A stretch of 64,000 bases of DNA from positions 1,488,001 to 1,552,000 of the forward strand of contig NZ_JABBFY010000001.1 of assembly GCF_012927115.1 (NCBI RefSeq). Reading direction: 5' to 3'. The notes beneath the pieces are model-generated. The model searched no databases. It saw nothing but the letters and a program-made list of their open reading frames with translations, and was not told where the DNA came from. How positions within the stretch are numbered: position 1 is the stretch's first letter; every line of letters starts with the position of its first letter. The position numbers and the translations under genes are program-made. Positions 33,405 to 44,537 of the stretch are shown in pieces. This DNA is from Sphingomonas sp. G-3-2-10 (lineage in GTDB: Bacteria; Pseudomonadota; Alphaproteobacteria; Sphingomonadales; Sphingomonadaceae).

Positions 33405-35105
33405 TCATTCCCCGCGTTCGGGGACTTCGGCGCGGAACACGCGAGGTGAGGCCATCGATTCCAGGCCGCCCTTCTGTGCCTTGGCATCCTGGTCGGCCTT
33501 CAGGTCGCCCTGCCACTCGTTCCACGAGACCAGTGCCCCGGAGAGCTGCAGCGAGAAGTCGGTCGAGATCCACTCGCTCCGCTTGCTCTCATAGTTCGGG
33601 ATGTTCGGCCCGAAGATGCAGACGCCATTGATCTTGTCCTGGAAGGGAGAAGCGCACTTGCCGTTCGCGAAATAGATGCTGTCCATCTGCGCGAAGGTGA
33701 CGTTGCCCTTTTGCTGGCTCACCGGCGCGTTCGGCGCGGCGCATTGCGGGGTCAGGTTGCTACCGAACTGCGACAGCAAAGGCGGGGTGAAGCCATTGGC
33801 GTCGGGCACCGATGCCGTCTGGTGGCACGAGGTGCACGAGCTGGCGACGTTGTCCGCCGGCCCGTTCAGGCGCGAATTGCACCCCAGATGGCCCGGCCGC
33901 TGCGCGATGCTAGATCCGCCCGATGCATTGAGCCGGTCGACGACGCCCCACGAGATCACCCCGTCCGCAAAGCCGTTCTTGCGCGGATCGGCCGGGAAGG
34001 TCGAGGCAAGCTGGCCCGCCGGCGGGGTGTCGTTGCCCCACATCAGGCCGAGCAGCGAGATGCGCCGCCACGGATTCTTCTCGCCCGCCTTGAACTGGCC
34101 ATCGGCGACGAAGGTACCGAACACCCAGCCGCTGGGCGAACGCGAATCGCGCACCGCGATGTCGAACTGCATCAGCGTAACCTTGCCCAGCTTGCGCTGG
34201 CACAGCTTGCTCTGCTGCGGCATCGTCGCGCCCTTGGGCGGCGTGCAGAAGGTCGGGTTGCTGCCGCCCGCGCTGCCGGTGCTGAGGTTCGCGGTCCAGG
34301 CCGGCATATTCTCGAGGAAGCCGATATTCGCCGGCGTGGCGGTGGTGAACAGCAGCTTCCCGATCACCGTACCATCGGCGAATGCGAGATTGTCGGTCGG
34401 GATCGTGGCGGTGCCGTCGGCCTTCCACACCGAAGCAAGCGTCGGCGCGGCGTTGCCGTTGTAGAAGCCGACTGCCCAGACGGTGGTGCCCAGCGGGGCC
34501 GCCTGGCTCGCGACGCTGAACGTCACCGGCGCTTCGCGGGTCAGGCCGTGAACGAATTCGCGGCCGGACAGCACTTCATAGGTCTGGAACGGCATGTTGA
34601 ACCATTGCCGCTTCTTGTTGTTGCACAGATCCCAGTCGGTATTGATGTTGCCGGAATCGACATTGCCCTCCTGGATGTAATCCATGATCGCCCAGCCGAA
34701 CGCTTCGGAGAGCTTGGCCTTGTCCGCCTGCGAGGTGCCCGCGGCGAACAGCGCGTCGAACTTGCCGTCGCGCCACGGCTGTTTCGACGCATCGTCGGGC
34801 GTGCCCTGCGAATAGGCATCGGCCAGCCGGAACGGTGCGTTGGTATATTCGGGGTTGGAGGGATCCCATTTCTGAGCCGCAGGCGTGTTGCTGACCGTCT
34901 GTCCCTGCCACATGCCGACCTTGTCGAACGCCGGATCCTGCCAATAGGCCGGCCAGACGCCGCTGCACGGGCTGGCGACCGGCGTTCCCGCCGTCGCGGT
35001 GGTTGTGGCGGCGGTGGAGTTGGACTCCGTGGCGGACTTGCAGCCCGCAAGCGCGGGCATGAGCGCCAGCATCAGCGTGGCGGTAGTTCGAAAGCGCGTG
35101 AGCAT
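33405..35105 (-). CDS. lipoprotein with a single c-type haem site
   Basis: The 566-aa protein has a lipoprotein signal sequence ending ALMPALAGC (lipidated Cys 22) and a C-terminal CTSCH haem-binding motif (C424, C427, H428). The large middle part has WDPSNPEYTNAPFRLADAYS, several Trp-rich segments and at least eight further Cys, suggesting disulphides. It probably sits in the outer membrane facing the periplasm and carries one covalent haem. The family is not recognised, and neither an electron partner nor an enzymatic role can be inferred from neighbours. GGGAGAGG directly precedes the ATG at 35105. Confidence 0.75.
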   Translation of the reverse strand: MLTRFRTTATLMLALMPALAGCKSATESNSTAATTTATAGTPVASPCSGVWPAYWQDPAFDKVGMWQGQTVSNTPAAQKWDPSNPEYTNAPFRLADAYSQGTPDDASKQPWRDGKFDALFAAGTSQADKAKLSEAFGWAIMDYIQEGNVDSGNINTDWDLCNNKKRQWFNMPFQTYEVLSGREFVHGLTREAPVTFSVASQAAPLGTTVWAVGFYNGNAAPTLASVWKADGTATIPTDNLAFADGTVIGKLLFTTATPANIGFLENMPAWTANLSTGSAGGSNPTFCTPPKGATMPQQSKLCQRKLGKVTLMQFDIAVRDSRSPSGWVFGTFVADGQFKAGEKNPWRRISLLGLMWGNDTPPAGQLASTFPADPRKNGFADGVISWGVVDRLNASGGSSIAQRPGHLGCNSRLNGPADNVASSCTSCHQTASVPDANGFTPPLLSQFGSNLTPQCAAPNAPVSQQKGNVTFAQMDSIYFANGKCASPFQDKINGVCIFGPNIPNYESKRSEWISTDFSLQLSGALVSWNEWQGDLKADQDAKAQKGGLESMASPRVFRAEVPERGE

Positions 35106-35407
35106 GGCCTCTCCCAAGCGAGGATGCGGGAGCGGCACGGCAGAAGCCGGCGAGCCCCCTCGGTTCACGAACGGGAACGCGACCTACCCAACAGGAGAAA
35201 CCGTGCGCCATTGCCGGCCGCGCATCGTGCGCGCCGAAGCGTCTTGCCCCGCGCAGTGGCTATCATGGAAATCGCATTCCGTCCCAACGCTAAACAGTCG
35301 GATTCGGCGTGAATTGTTTCGCTGCCGATTGTTCCGTTGCGATGCCGCTTCGGTTCTGGCGAATCTCAGGGTCCGCCGCTAACCTGCGCGCAGACGGGGG
35401 AACATCT
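35106..35407. other. 302-bp intergenic region
   Basis: The region lies between the divergent haem lipoprotein and Hsp70-like genes. No convincing -35/-10 pair, operator or structured RNA was found. The Hsp70-like frame is open into this region up to 35309, but the upstream residues have no family similarity. Confidence 0.5.
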
Positions 35408-37111
35408 GTGATTATCGGTATCGATCTGGGCACCACCAACAGTGCCGTTGCAATCTGGCGCGACGGCGAGTCCGTGCTGGTGCCCAATGCGCTGGGCGAC
35501 TTGCTGACCCCCTCCGCCGTGAGCATCACCGACACGGGCGAGGCGCTGATCGGCTTGGCCGCGCGCGAACGCCAGCCGACGCATCCCAAGCACACCGTCA
35601 CTGCCTTCAAGCGCTTCATCGGCACCCAGCAGTCGGTGACCTTGGGCAAGCGCAAGTTCGACGCCGAGGAACTCTCTGCGCTGGTGCTGCGCCAGCTCAA
35701 GGCCGATGCGGAGGCGTTCACCGGCGAAACCGTCACCGGCGCAGTCATCACCGTCCCTGCCTATTTCAACGACCGCCAGCGCAAGGCCACGCGGCGCGCG
35801 GGCGATCTGGCGGGCCTCGAAGTGAAGCGGCTGGTCAACGAACCCACCGCCGCCGCGCTCGCCTTCGGCATCCAGACCCGCGAGCAGGAGCCGTTCCTGG
35901 TGTTCGATCTTGGCGGCGGGACGTTCGACGTGTCGATCGTCGAAGTGTTCGATGGGGTGGTCGAGGTGCGCGCCTCGTCGGGCGACAACCGGCTGGGCGG
36001 CGAGGATTTCAACGAGCGGCTGATCGATCTGGTCCGTGCGCGGATCGATCCGGACAAGAAGCTCGAAAAGGCCGATCCGGTCGTCCTCGCCGAATTGCTC
36101 CGCGCCGCCGCCGAACGGACCCGTCGCAAGCTGAGCGAAAGCGACGAAGCCGAATTCGCGATCGTGTGGAAGGACGAGAGCTTCGCCACGACCGTCTATG
36201 CCTCGGCGCTGGAGGAAGCCTGCGCGCCGCTGCTCCAGCGGCTGCGCGATCCCGTCCTGCGTTCGCTGCGCGATTCGAACATCCGCGTCGAGACGCTGAG
36301 CGAGATCGTGCTGGTCGGCGGATCGACCCGGATGCCGATCGTGCGCAAGGCGATCACCCGGATGTTCGGCCGCTTCCCCAATGCAACCGTCCATCCCGAC
36401 CATGCGGTGGCGCTCGGCGCGGCGGTGCAGGCCGGGTTGCTGAGCCGCGACGTCGCGCTGGATGAGGTGCGGCTGACCGATGTCTGCCCCTTCACGCTGG
36501 GCATCGAAGTCGCCGAGGGCGATGGGCGCGGCGGCTATCGCGAAGGCATCTTCTCGCCGATCATCGATCGCAACACGCCGATCCCCGCCAGCCGGGTGAA
36601 CAGCTACCACACGCTGGCCGACAACCAGCGCGAGATCCATTTCGGCATCTATCAGGGCGAAGCGCGCGAGGTCGCGTCCAACGTCAAACTGGGCGAGATG
36701 CGCATTCAGGTGCCGCCGAAGCCGCGTGGAGAGGTGTCGATCGAGTGCCGCTTCACCTACGACACCAGCGGAATGCTCGACGTCGATGTCAGCGTACCCT
36801 CTACCGGCGTGACGCGCAGCCTCGTGATCATGGACCAGTCCGATCCGCTGACCGAAAAACAGATCGCCGAACGCCGCGATGCGCTTGCCGCAATCAAGGT
36901 CCATCCGCGCGAGGAGAGCGAAAACGCCGCCGTCCGCGCCCGCGCCGCGCGCTGCTACGAGAGCTTTCTCGGCCGCGAACGCGACATTGTCGGCCAATGG
37001 CTGTCCACCTTCGACGGCGCGCTGGATTCGCAGGACCCGCGCACCATCCGCGAAGCGCGCGAGCAACTCGTGACGGCACTCGACAGTCTTGAGGGCGAGC
37101 GCTTCCTGTGA
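35408..37111 (+). CDS. HscC-like Hsp70 chaperone
   Basis: The 567-aa protein is a short Hsp70: phosphate loop IIGIDLGTTNSAVAIW at the N-terminus, FDLGGGTFDVSIVEVFDG (phosphate 2) and VGGSTRMPIVRKAI (adenosine site), followed by a substrate-binding part with NTPIPASRVNSYHTLADNQ and a shortened lid. The length and the lack of a long C-terminal tail fit the HscC group rather than DnaK. The start is a GTG at 35408 with GGGGG 7 nt upstream. The J-domain gene begins 19 nt after the stop, so chaperone and co-chaperone are made together. Confidence 0.88.
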   Translation: MIIGIDLGTTNSAVAIWRDGESVLVPNALGDLLTPSAVSITDTGEALIGLAARERQPTHPKHTVTAFKRFIGTQQSVTLGKRKFDAEELSALVLRQLKADAEAFTGETVTGAVITVPAYFNDRQRKATRRAGDLAGLEVKRLVNEPTAAALAFGIQTREQEPFLVFDLGGGTFDVSIVEVFDGVVEVRASSGDNRLGGEDFNERLIDLVRARIDPDKKLEKADPVVLAELLRAAAERTRRKLSESDEAEFAIVWKDESFATTVYASALEEACAPLLQRLRDPVLRSLRDSNIRVETLSEIVLVGGSTRMPIVRKAITRMFGRFPNATVHPDHAVALGAAVQAGLLSRDVALDEVRLTDVCPFTLGIEVAEGDGRGGYREGIFSPIIDRNTPIPASRVNSYHTLADNQREIHFGIYQGEAREVASNVKLGEMRIQVPPKPRGEVSIECRFTYDTSGMLDVDVSVPSTGVTRSLVIMDQSDPLTEKQIAERRDALAAIKVHPREESENAAVRARAARCYESFLGRERDIVGQWLSTFDGALDSQDPRTIREAREQLVTALDSLEGERFL

Positions 37112-37130
37112 GCCGCGACACCTTCGCGCG

Positions 37131-39362
37131 ATGAAATACCGCGACCCCTGCTGGGCCATCCTCGAGATCGAGCCGATCAGCGACCTGCGCGCGATCCGCG
37201 TTGCCTATACGCGCAAGCTCAAGGCAATCGATCCGGAAACCGATCCGCAGGCATTCATCGCGCTGCGCGAAGCCTATGACGCCGCGCAAATACAGGCACA
37301 ATGGGTCGATCTGCCGGACGATGACGACAGCGACGACGATTATGACTGGGAGGCCGAAGAATGGTCCGGCGAGCCCGCTGCGGGATACAGCTATAATCCC
37401 ATCACCGGCACCGCCACGCCGCTGGCGGATGCCGGTCAGGACGACAAGTTTCACGCGCTTGCCGGTTTCCTCTTCCCGGACGGCGAGCGGCGCAATGCGA
37501 CGCCAGGTCAGGACGACGAGCGTGAGCTGAACGCGTGGCTCGATCCGATCCTTTCCGATCCGCGCATGGAACAGGTCGGCTTCCACGCCGATGTGGAGCG
37601 CTGGCTGGCCGATCTGCTGGCCCGCGCATGGCCCGCGTCGGACGCGATATTGCTGCGCAGCGCGCGCCATTTCGGCTGGGACGCGGGCGCCGATCCCGCG
37701 ACGCACATCAGCCCCGCGATCGACTTCATCAATGCGCGGCTGCGCGACGTCGGCCGTTACGGCAACGCCACCGATCCCGCGATCCGCCCCGGTCCGGCAT
37801 CCACGGCGTCCGAACGGGAGGCGCAAAACCCCCTCAGTCCACCTCGGGTGGATATCCCCGAGGCGCCGCCGGGCATCACTATCCCCCTGCCCGACAGCGG
37901 CCCCGAATGGCAGCGGCCAGAACCGGCGCCCCGAGGCATGGCGATCAACGATCCGGTATCGGGCCCGCGCTTCGATCCAGCCGTTGGCGATGCCGATCCG
38001 GTGCCTTTGCCGGGCGGAGACGGACCCGAAGCGCGGCCCTCGCCTTGGGCGGGACTGACGCCGGAACAGGCCAATGCCCATGCCGGCGCGCTGGCCAGCC
38101 TGCTTCATTCGTTTCACGGCGAATCAGGCTGGCCGACCCCCGAACAGAATCAGGAGATGCTCGCGCACTGGCAGGCACTCAGCGCCGACCCCCGGTTGCA
38201 GGAAGTCGCCTATTTCGCGGATGCCGAGCGCTGGTTCAGCGATCTGATCGCGCACACGTCCCCTGTTTCCGACCCGCTGGTGAGGCCAGTCACACGGTTC
38301 TTCGGCTGGCTGGCGAGCGATGGCACCATTTCGCAGAGCTGGTCGATCGCAACGATTACCCAGCGCTTCCGGATGCTGGAGTTCATGGATGCCGTGCAGC
38401 AGCACGGGCATCCGCTGCACGCGGCGTGGGGCGAACTGGTGCGACCTGCCGGAGAAGGATCGCGGCGCGGCTTTGTCGGCCGGCGCAAGGTACGTGACCT
38501 GCTGACGATCGTCCGGCGCGATTATCCCGATCTGGAAGGCTGTTTCGACGGCTATCGCGTGTCCCTGTGGGAGGACGGTGGCAGTAGCGGTGGCGGCGCC
38601 AACCTCGGCGGCTGGGTCGCCCCGCTGCTATTCGCGTTGTTTCTGATCGTACGTGCCTGCACCAATATGGAATCTTCAGATTACCGTCCGGCCACAGCAG
38701 TCCCGTCATCAGTGGACGTCAGCGTTCAACCACCGCTCGCAAATGCCGATGCCGAGCTTGATGCGATCCTGAAGGACATGCTGGGCGACGGGATCGACAT
38801 GTCGACGATCACGAAACGCAATACGCCGCTGGCCGTGGCGCTCAAGGCGCAATGGCTGCGTGACCGAGAGCCCGACGGTCCCAGCTTTACCCTGGCACCG
38901 AACGTCCGCGCGCTGCTTCGGTCATGGTACACCGAGGGGATAGGCAAGGCCGATGCGGGACTGTTGGCCGATCATCTCCGATTGGTGATCGACGTCGCTC
39001 GAACCCTCTCCGCGACCAGCTCCGAAGATTGCGTGCGATTCCTCGAAAGCAGCCGCGTCTCCGGCCCGAACTTCGCCTTCTCCGAAGCGCTGCTCGAACG
39101 CGAAAGGGCGTTAATGGCGCGCACGTTGCTGAGCGCTCGTGCACCATCGCCCAACGCACAGACTGTCGACCGCAACTTCATGGTGCCGGGCGATGTCGTG
39201 GCCGATGCGATGCGGCGCTCGCGGCTCAGCGAGGATCAGTTCAGCAAGGCGACCACTGCCGCGGGCCCCATCGCCCGCCAATGCACGGGGCGCATCGCCC
39301 TGATGGAAGCCATCCTCGCCCTGCCCCGCAAACGCGGGCTGCCGCTGATGCGCAAGATGTAG
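37131..39362 (+). CDS. divergent J-domain membrane protein, HscC partner
   Basis: The 743-aa protein begins with a J-domain-like helix pair (CWAILEIEPISDLRAIRVAY, then FIALREAYDAA). The HPD tripeptide is replaced by DPE (D34-P35-E36, in KAIDPETDPQAF). An acidic stretch (DLPDDDDSDDDYDWEAEEW) follows. Two copies of an approximately 80-residue unit occur at about 104-184 and 315-395 (compare LSDPRMEQVGFHADVERWLA with LSADPRLQEVAYFADAERWF). One membrane helix lies at about 496-510. The remainder is of unknown fold. It resembles the DjlB/DjlC co-chaperones that work with HscC, anchored to the inner membrane. Confidence 0.75.
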   Translation: MKYRDPCWAILEIEPISDLRAIRVAYTRKLKAIDPETDPQAFIALREAYDAAQIQAQWVDLPDDDDSDDDYDWEAEEWSGEPAAGYSYNPITGTATPLADAGQDDKFHALAGFLFPDGERRNATPGQDDERELNAWLDPILSDPRMEQVGFHADVERWLADLLARAWPASDAILLRSARHFGWDAGADPATHISPAIDFINARLRDVGRYGNATDPAIRPGPASTASEREAQNPLSPPRVDIPEAPPGITIPLPDSGPEWQRPEPAPRGMAINDPVSGPRFDPAVGDADPVPLPGGDGPEARPSPWAGLTPEQANAHAGALASLLHSFHGESGWPTPEQNQEMLAHWQALSADPRLQEVAYFADAERWFSDLIAHTSPVSDPLVRPVTRFFGWLASDGTISQSWSIATITQRFRMLEFMDAVQQHGHPLHAAWGELVRPAGEGSRRGFVGRRKVRDLLTIVRRDYPDLEGCFDGYRVSLWEDGGSSGGGANLGGWVAPLLFALFLIVRACTNMESSDYRPATAVPSSVDVSVQPPLANADAELDAILKDMLGDGIDMSTITKRNTPLAVALKAQWLRDREPDGPSFTLAPNVRALLRSWYTEGIGKADAGLLADHLRLVIDVARTLSATSSEDCVRFLESSRVSGPNFAFSEALLERERALMARTLLSARAPSPNAQTVDRNFMVPGDVVADAMRRSRLSEDQFSKATTAAGPIARQCTGRIALMEAILALPRKRGLPLMRKM

Positions 39363-39365
39363 GGC

Positions 39366-41162
<1,797 letters not shown>

Positions 41163-41268
41163 GATCCGCGCGCGTTAGCAGGCGGTGCGCCGAATGCGAA
41201 GAGGCTAGGCGGCGCTTTCATATTCCCCTGAAATAAAGTAGAAACATTTCTTCGAGGGGGGCCTGCTG

Positions 41269-43038
41269 ATGCGTAATCCCACCGACTTCGACTTCATCAT
41301 GATCAAGCCATCGCATTATGACGACGATGGCTATCCGATCGTGTGGTGGCGCACCGTTCTTCCATCCAACTCGCTCGCTGCGCTCAACGGGCTCGGCCGC
41401 GACGCCGCGCGACGAAAGGTGCTCGGTCCGGATGTGAGCATCAACCTGACGCCGATCGACGAATGCAACACGCATATCGATCCGCGAAAGATGGCGCGGA
41501 CGATCCGCAAGCGGGGATCAAGGGCGCTGATCGGGCTCGTCGGGGTCCAGTCGAACCAGTATCTCCATGCGCTCGATCTCGCCCGCGAGTTCCGCGCGGA
41601 AGGACTGCCCGTGGTGATCGGCGGCTTCCACATCTCCGGTTGTCTCTCGATGCTGAAGGAGATTCCGGGGGAGATACAGGAAGCGCTCGACTTGGGCTGC
41701 TCGATCTTCGCGGGGGAGGCCGAGGAAGGCCGGCTCGACCAGCTGTTCGTCGATGCGTGGCACGACGATCTGAAGCCGATCTACAATTATATGGACGACC
41801 TGCCGAACCTGGCGGGCGCCCCTACGCCCTGGCTGCCGCGCGAGGCGATCAAGACCTCGGCGCCCTGGTCGAGCTTCGATCTGGGGCGTGGCTGCCCGTT
41901 CCAGTGCAGCTTTTGCACGATCATCAACGTGCAGGGCCGCAAGAGCCGTTTCCGTTCCTCTGAAGATCTCGAGACGATGATCCGCGAGAATTACGCGCAG
42001 GGGATCAAGGCCTATTTCGTCACCGACGACAATCTGGCGCGCAACAAGCATTGGGAGGAGTTTTTCGACACCCTCATCCGCCTGAGGGCAGAAGAAGGCA
42101 TGGCAGTGCACCTGACGATCCAGGTCGACACGATGTGCCATCGCATCCCGGGCTTCATCGACAAGGCGGCGAAGGCCGGTGCGTGGCGCGTGTTCCTGGG
42201 GCTGGAGAATATCAACCCGGACAATCTGATCGCTGCCAACAAGCGCCAGAACAAGATCACCGAATATCGCCACATGATGCAGATGTGGCACGAACGCGGC
42301 TGCTTCCTGCTGGCCGGCTATATCCTCGGCTTCCCCGGCGATACGAAGGAATCGATCCTCCACGATATCGAGATCATCAAGCGCGAACTACCGATCGACA
42401 TCCTCGAATTCTTCATCCTCACGCCCCTCCCGGGCTCTGAGGATCACCGCAAATTGCTCTATTCGGGCCAATGGATGGATCCCGACCTCAACAAATACGA
42501 TCTCCACCACCGCGTGTCGCACCACCCGAAGATGTCCGACAACGAATGGGAGGACGCCTATCAGGCGGCATGGGATGCCTATTTCACTTGGGACCATATG
42601 GAGCGGGTGGCGAAGCGCCACGCCCGGCGCGCCAATGGCAGCCCGAGGCGGGCGCTCCAGTATATGAACGAATTCCGGATGCTCTATTCGCACGAGAAGG
42701 TGCACACGCTGGAAGGCGGCGTGATCCGCCGCAAGCGCCGCCGCTCGCGCCGTCCGGGGATAAAGCTGGAAAACCCGCTGATCTTCTATCCGCGCCACTG
42801 GACCGACAGCCTGATCAAGATCGCCCGCTATCTGAACGGATTCCGGCGGGAAAAGCAGGTGCTGAAACGCGTTCTCGCCGCGCCGGACCGCTGGGACTAT
42901 ATGGACCTTTCCATATCTCCCCCGGCGGACGATGAGCTGGAAAGCCTCGGCCTGTTCCAGGAAACGCGTGGCGGTGCCGAAGCCGTGGTTCGCGAGACGC
43001 GGGTACGGCCGCCCAACGAAACCGCAGCGGCGGCCTGA
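41269..43038 (+). CDS. B12-binding-domain radical SAM protein
   Basis: The 589-aa protein has an N-terminal part of the cobalamin-binding type (GLVGVQSNQYLHALDLAREF, VVIGGFHISGC) and a radical SAM core with GRGCPFQCSFCT (C209, C213, C216 bind the 4Fe-4S cluster). The later LAGYILGFPGDT is the usual SAM-binding strand. Such enzymes perform methylations or ring rearrangements on unknown substrates. A basic segment RRKRRRSRR lies near the C-terminus. A purine-rich GAGGGG precedes the ATG. No partner biosynthetic gene is adjacent, so the product is not known. Confidence 0.88.
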   Translation: MRNPTDFDFIMIKPSHYDDDGYPIVWWRTVLPSNSLAALNGLGRDAARRKVLGPDVSINLTPIDECNTHIDPRKMARTIRKRGSRALIGLVGVQSNQYLHALDLAREFRAEGLPVVIGGFHISGCLSMLKEIPGEIQEALDLGCSIFAGEAEEGRLDQLFVDAWHDDLKPIYNYMDDLPNLAGAPTPWLPREAIKTSAPWSSFDLGRGCPFQCSFCTIINVQGRKSRFRSSEDLETMIRENYAQGIKAYFVTDDNLARNKHWEEFFDTLIRLRAEEGMAVHLTIQVDTMCHRIPGFIDKAAKAGAWRVFLGLENINPDNLIAANKRQNKITEYRHMMQMWHERGCFLLAGYILGFPGDTKESILHDIEIIKRELPIDILEFFILTPLPGSEDHRKLLYSGQWMDPDLNKYDLHHRVSHHPKMSDNEWEDAYQAAWDAYFTWDHMERVAKRHARRANGSPRRALQYMNEFRMLYSHEKVHTLEGGVIRRKRRRSRRPGIKLENPLIFYPRHWTDSLIKIARYLNGFRREKQVLKRVLAAPDRWDYMDLSISPPADDELESLGLFQETRGGAEAVVRETRVRPPNETAAAA

Positions 43039-43099
43039 TCGCGCCTCATTGCGAAGCCCTTCGGAGTTGGGCACCACCATCCCCAAGGGAGAGAGGCTG

Positions 43100-43585
43100 A
43101 TGCGGAAACTGATCGGAATGCTGGCGGCGGCGCTGTGTGCGCTGGGGGGAAGCGCGGTAATCGCGGGCAACGAGCCGGCGCCCAACTATGTCATGCGCCA
43201 CCTCGACACCCCGGCGGGCGAGCGCGATCCGGATCTGACCGAACAGGGCCGAAAGGGTGCGCAGGCCGTCATCGCCTGGTTCAAAGGCAAGCCGCTGGCG
43301 GCGATCTATGTCAGCGACTTCAAGCGCACCCGACAGACCGCCGGGCCGCTGGCGGTGGAGCGCGGGATCGAACTGACGCTCTACGACCCGCGCGACACCC
43401 CTGCCCTCATCGCCCGGGTCAAGGCTGAGAAGGGTCCGGTGCTGATCGTCGGGCACAGCAACACCGTGCCCGATATCGTCGATCAACTGGGCGGCGAGCG
43501 GCCTGCGGATCTGGCCCATCCCGATTTCGGCGATGTCTGGGCCGTATCGGGAGGCAAGACCATTCGGGAGAAGCTGACCTATTGA
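43100..43585 (+). CDS. exported histidine phosphatase family protein
   Basis: The 161-aa protein has a signal peptide (LIGMLAAALCALGGSAVIAG) and a histidine-phosphatase fold: YVMRHLDTP at residues 30-38 with R33-H34, SDFKRTRQTA (R76, R78) and the second catalytic His in VLIVGHSNTV (H119). The usual RHG triad reads RHL here. The protein is expected in the periplasm, acting on a phosphorylated metabolite that is not identified. GGGAGAGAGG precedes the ATG. It follows the radical SAM gene by 61 nt, possibly in the same transcript. Confidence 0.85.
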   Translation: MRKLIGMLAAALCALGGSAVIAGNEPAPNYVMRHLDTPAGERDPDLTEQGRKGAQAVIAWFKGKPLAAIYVSDFKRTRQTAGPLAVERGIELTLYDPRDTPALIARVKAEKGPVLIVGHSNTVPDIVDQLGGERPADLAHPDFGDVWAVSGGKTIREKLTY

Positions 43586-43727
43586 GCGAAATCCGGAACA
43601 GCTTTCCGTCGCAATCTTGTCGCTGGAACTACCCCGTCACTTTTCGCTCTGCTAAGAGATTTCGTCCGCGTCACCGGCTTCGGAAAACAGCCGGATCGCG
43701 AGGGTGTTTGCAGGAGGAGATTCGCCG

Positions 43728-44477
43728 ATGCGTAAGTTGATTCTGGCCATCGCAGCCGTAACCGCATTTTCCGTCACCGCCGCGCCGGCCGTGGCGCAGG
43801 TCACCAAGGGCAAGTCTTCGGGCCGCAAGGCGCAGGAACGCGGCACGCGCGAGATTCCGCGCTGCGCCCGCCCGCTCGGCACCATCGCGATGGTCCCTCC
43901 CGAGAACCAGTGGTGGCGCGAGATGAACCTCGGCAGCCCCGAGGCGATCCTGAAGGTCTTCGTCCAGCAGTCGGGCTGCTTCACCCTCGTCAATCGCGGC
44001 CGCGCAATGAACAGCCGCGCGATGGAGCGCGCGCTCGCCGATCAGGGCGAACTGCAGCGCGGTTCGAACATGGGCAAGGGCCAAGTCCGCGCCGCGGATT
44101 ATCTGCTCGAGCCGGACATCGTTTCTGGCAACCGCAATTCCGGCGGGATGAATGTCGGCGGCCTCGTCGGCGGCCTGATCGGCGGCCGCGTCGGCGCGGT
44201 GGTCGGCGGCATCAACGTCAAGAAGAAGGAAGCCAACGTCACCCTCTCGATGGTCGATTCGCGCACCACCGAGGAATATGTGGTCGAAGGCTATGCGCGG
44301 AAGACCGATATCGGCTGGGGCGCCGGCGGCGGCGCGGGCTGGTGGGGCGGCTTCGGCGCGGCGGGCGCCAGCAGCTACCAGAATACCGAGATTGGCCAGG
44401 TGATCGTGCTGGCTTACCTCGACGCGTACATCAAGCTGGTGCAGCAGCTCGGCGGACTTCCCCCCGGCGAATATTGA
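43728..44477 (+). CDS. CsgG/HfaB-like exported protein
   Basis: The 249-aa protein has a signal peptide (LILAIAAVTAFSVTAAPAVA, then Q) and a domain resembling CsgG/HfaB: SGCFTLVNRGRAMNSRAMER, RAADYLLEPDIVSGN and a Gly-rich membrane-type hairpin (GGLVGGLIGGRVGAVVGGI), followed by TLSMVDSRTTEEYVVEGYAR. CsgG forms an outer-membrane export pore for curli and is a lipoprotein; here no lipobox Cys is seen, so pore formation is uncertain. GGAGGAG precedes the ATG at 43728. A strong terminator follows. Confidence 0.75.
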   Translation: MRKLILAIAAVTAFSVTAAPAVAQVTKGKSSGRKAQERGTREIPRCARPLGTIAMVPPENQWWREMNLGSPEAILKVFVQQSGCFTLVNRGRAMNSRAMERALADQGELQRGSNMGKGQVRAADYLLEPDIVSGNRNSGGMNVGGLVGGLIGGRVGAVVGGINVKKKEANVTLSMVDSRTTEEYVVEGYARKTDIGWGAGGGAGWWGGFGAAGASSYQNTEIGQVIVLAYLDAYIKLVQQLGGLPPGEY

Positions 44478-44498
44478 TCGCCCCCCGGGGTTTGAACA

Positions 44499-44532
44499 CG
44501 GCGGCGTTTCCTTCGGGAAGCGCCGCCGTTTT
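44499..44532 (+). terminator. intrinsic terminator with UUCG loop
   Basis: CGGCGGCGTTTCC (44499-44511) pairs with GGAAGCGCCGCCG (44516-44528) over 13 bp including one G-U pair, with a TTCG loop and then TTTT. It ends the CsgG-like gene 22 nt past its stop. Confidence 0.9.
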
Positions 44533-44537
44533 CCATT

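Noticed and set aside
44499..44532. Considered as a shared bidirectional terminator for the NadR-type kinase gene
   Set aside because: On the minus strand the stem is followed by TGTTC, too few T residues; only plus-strand termination is convincing.
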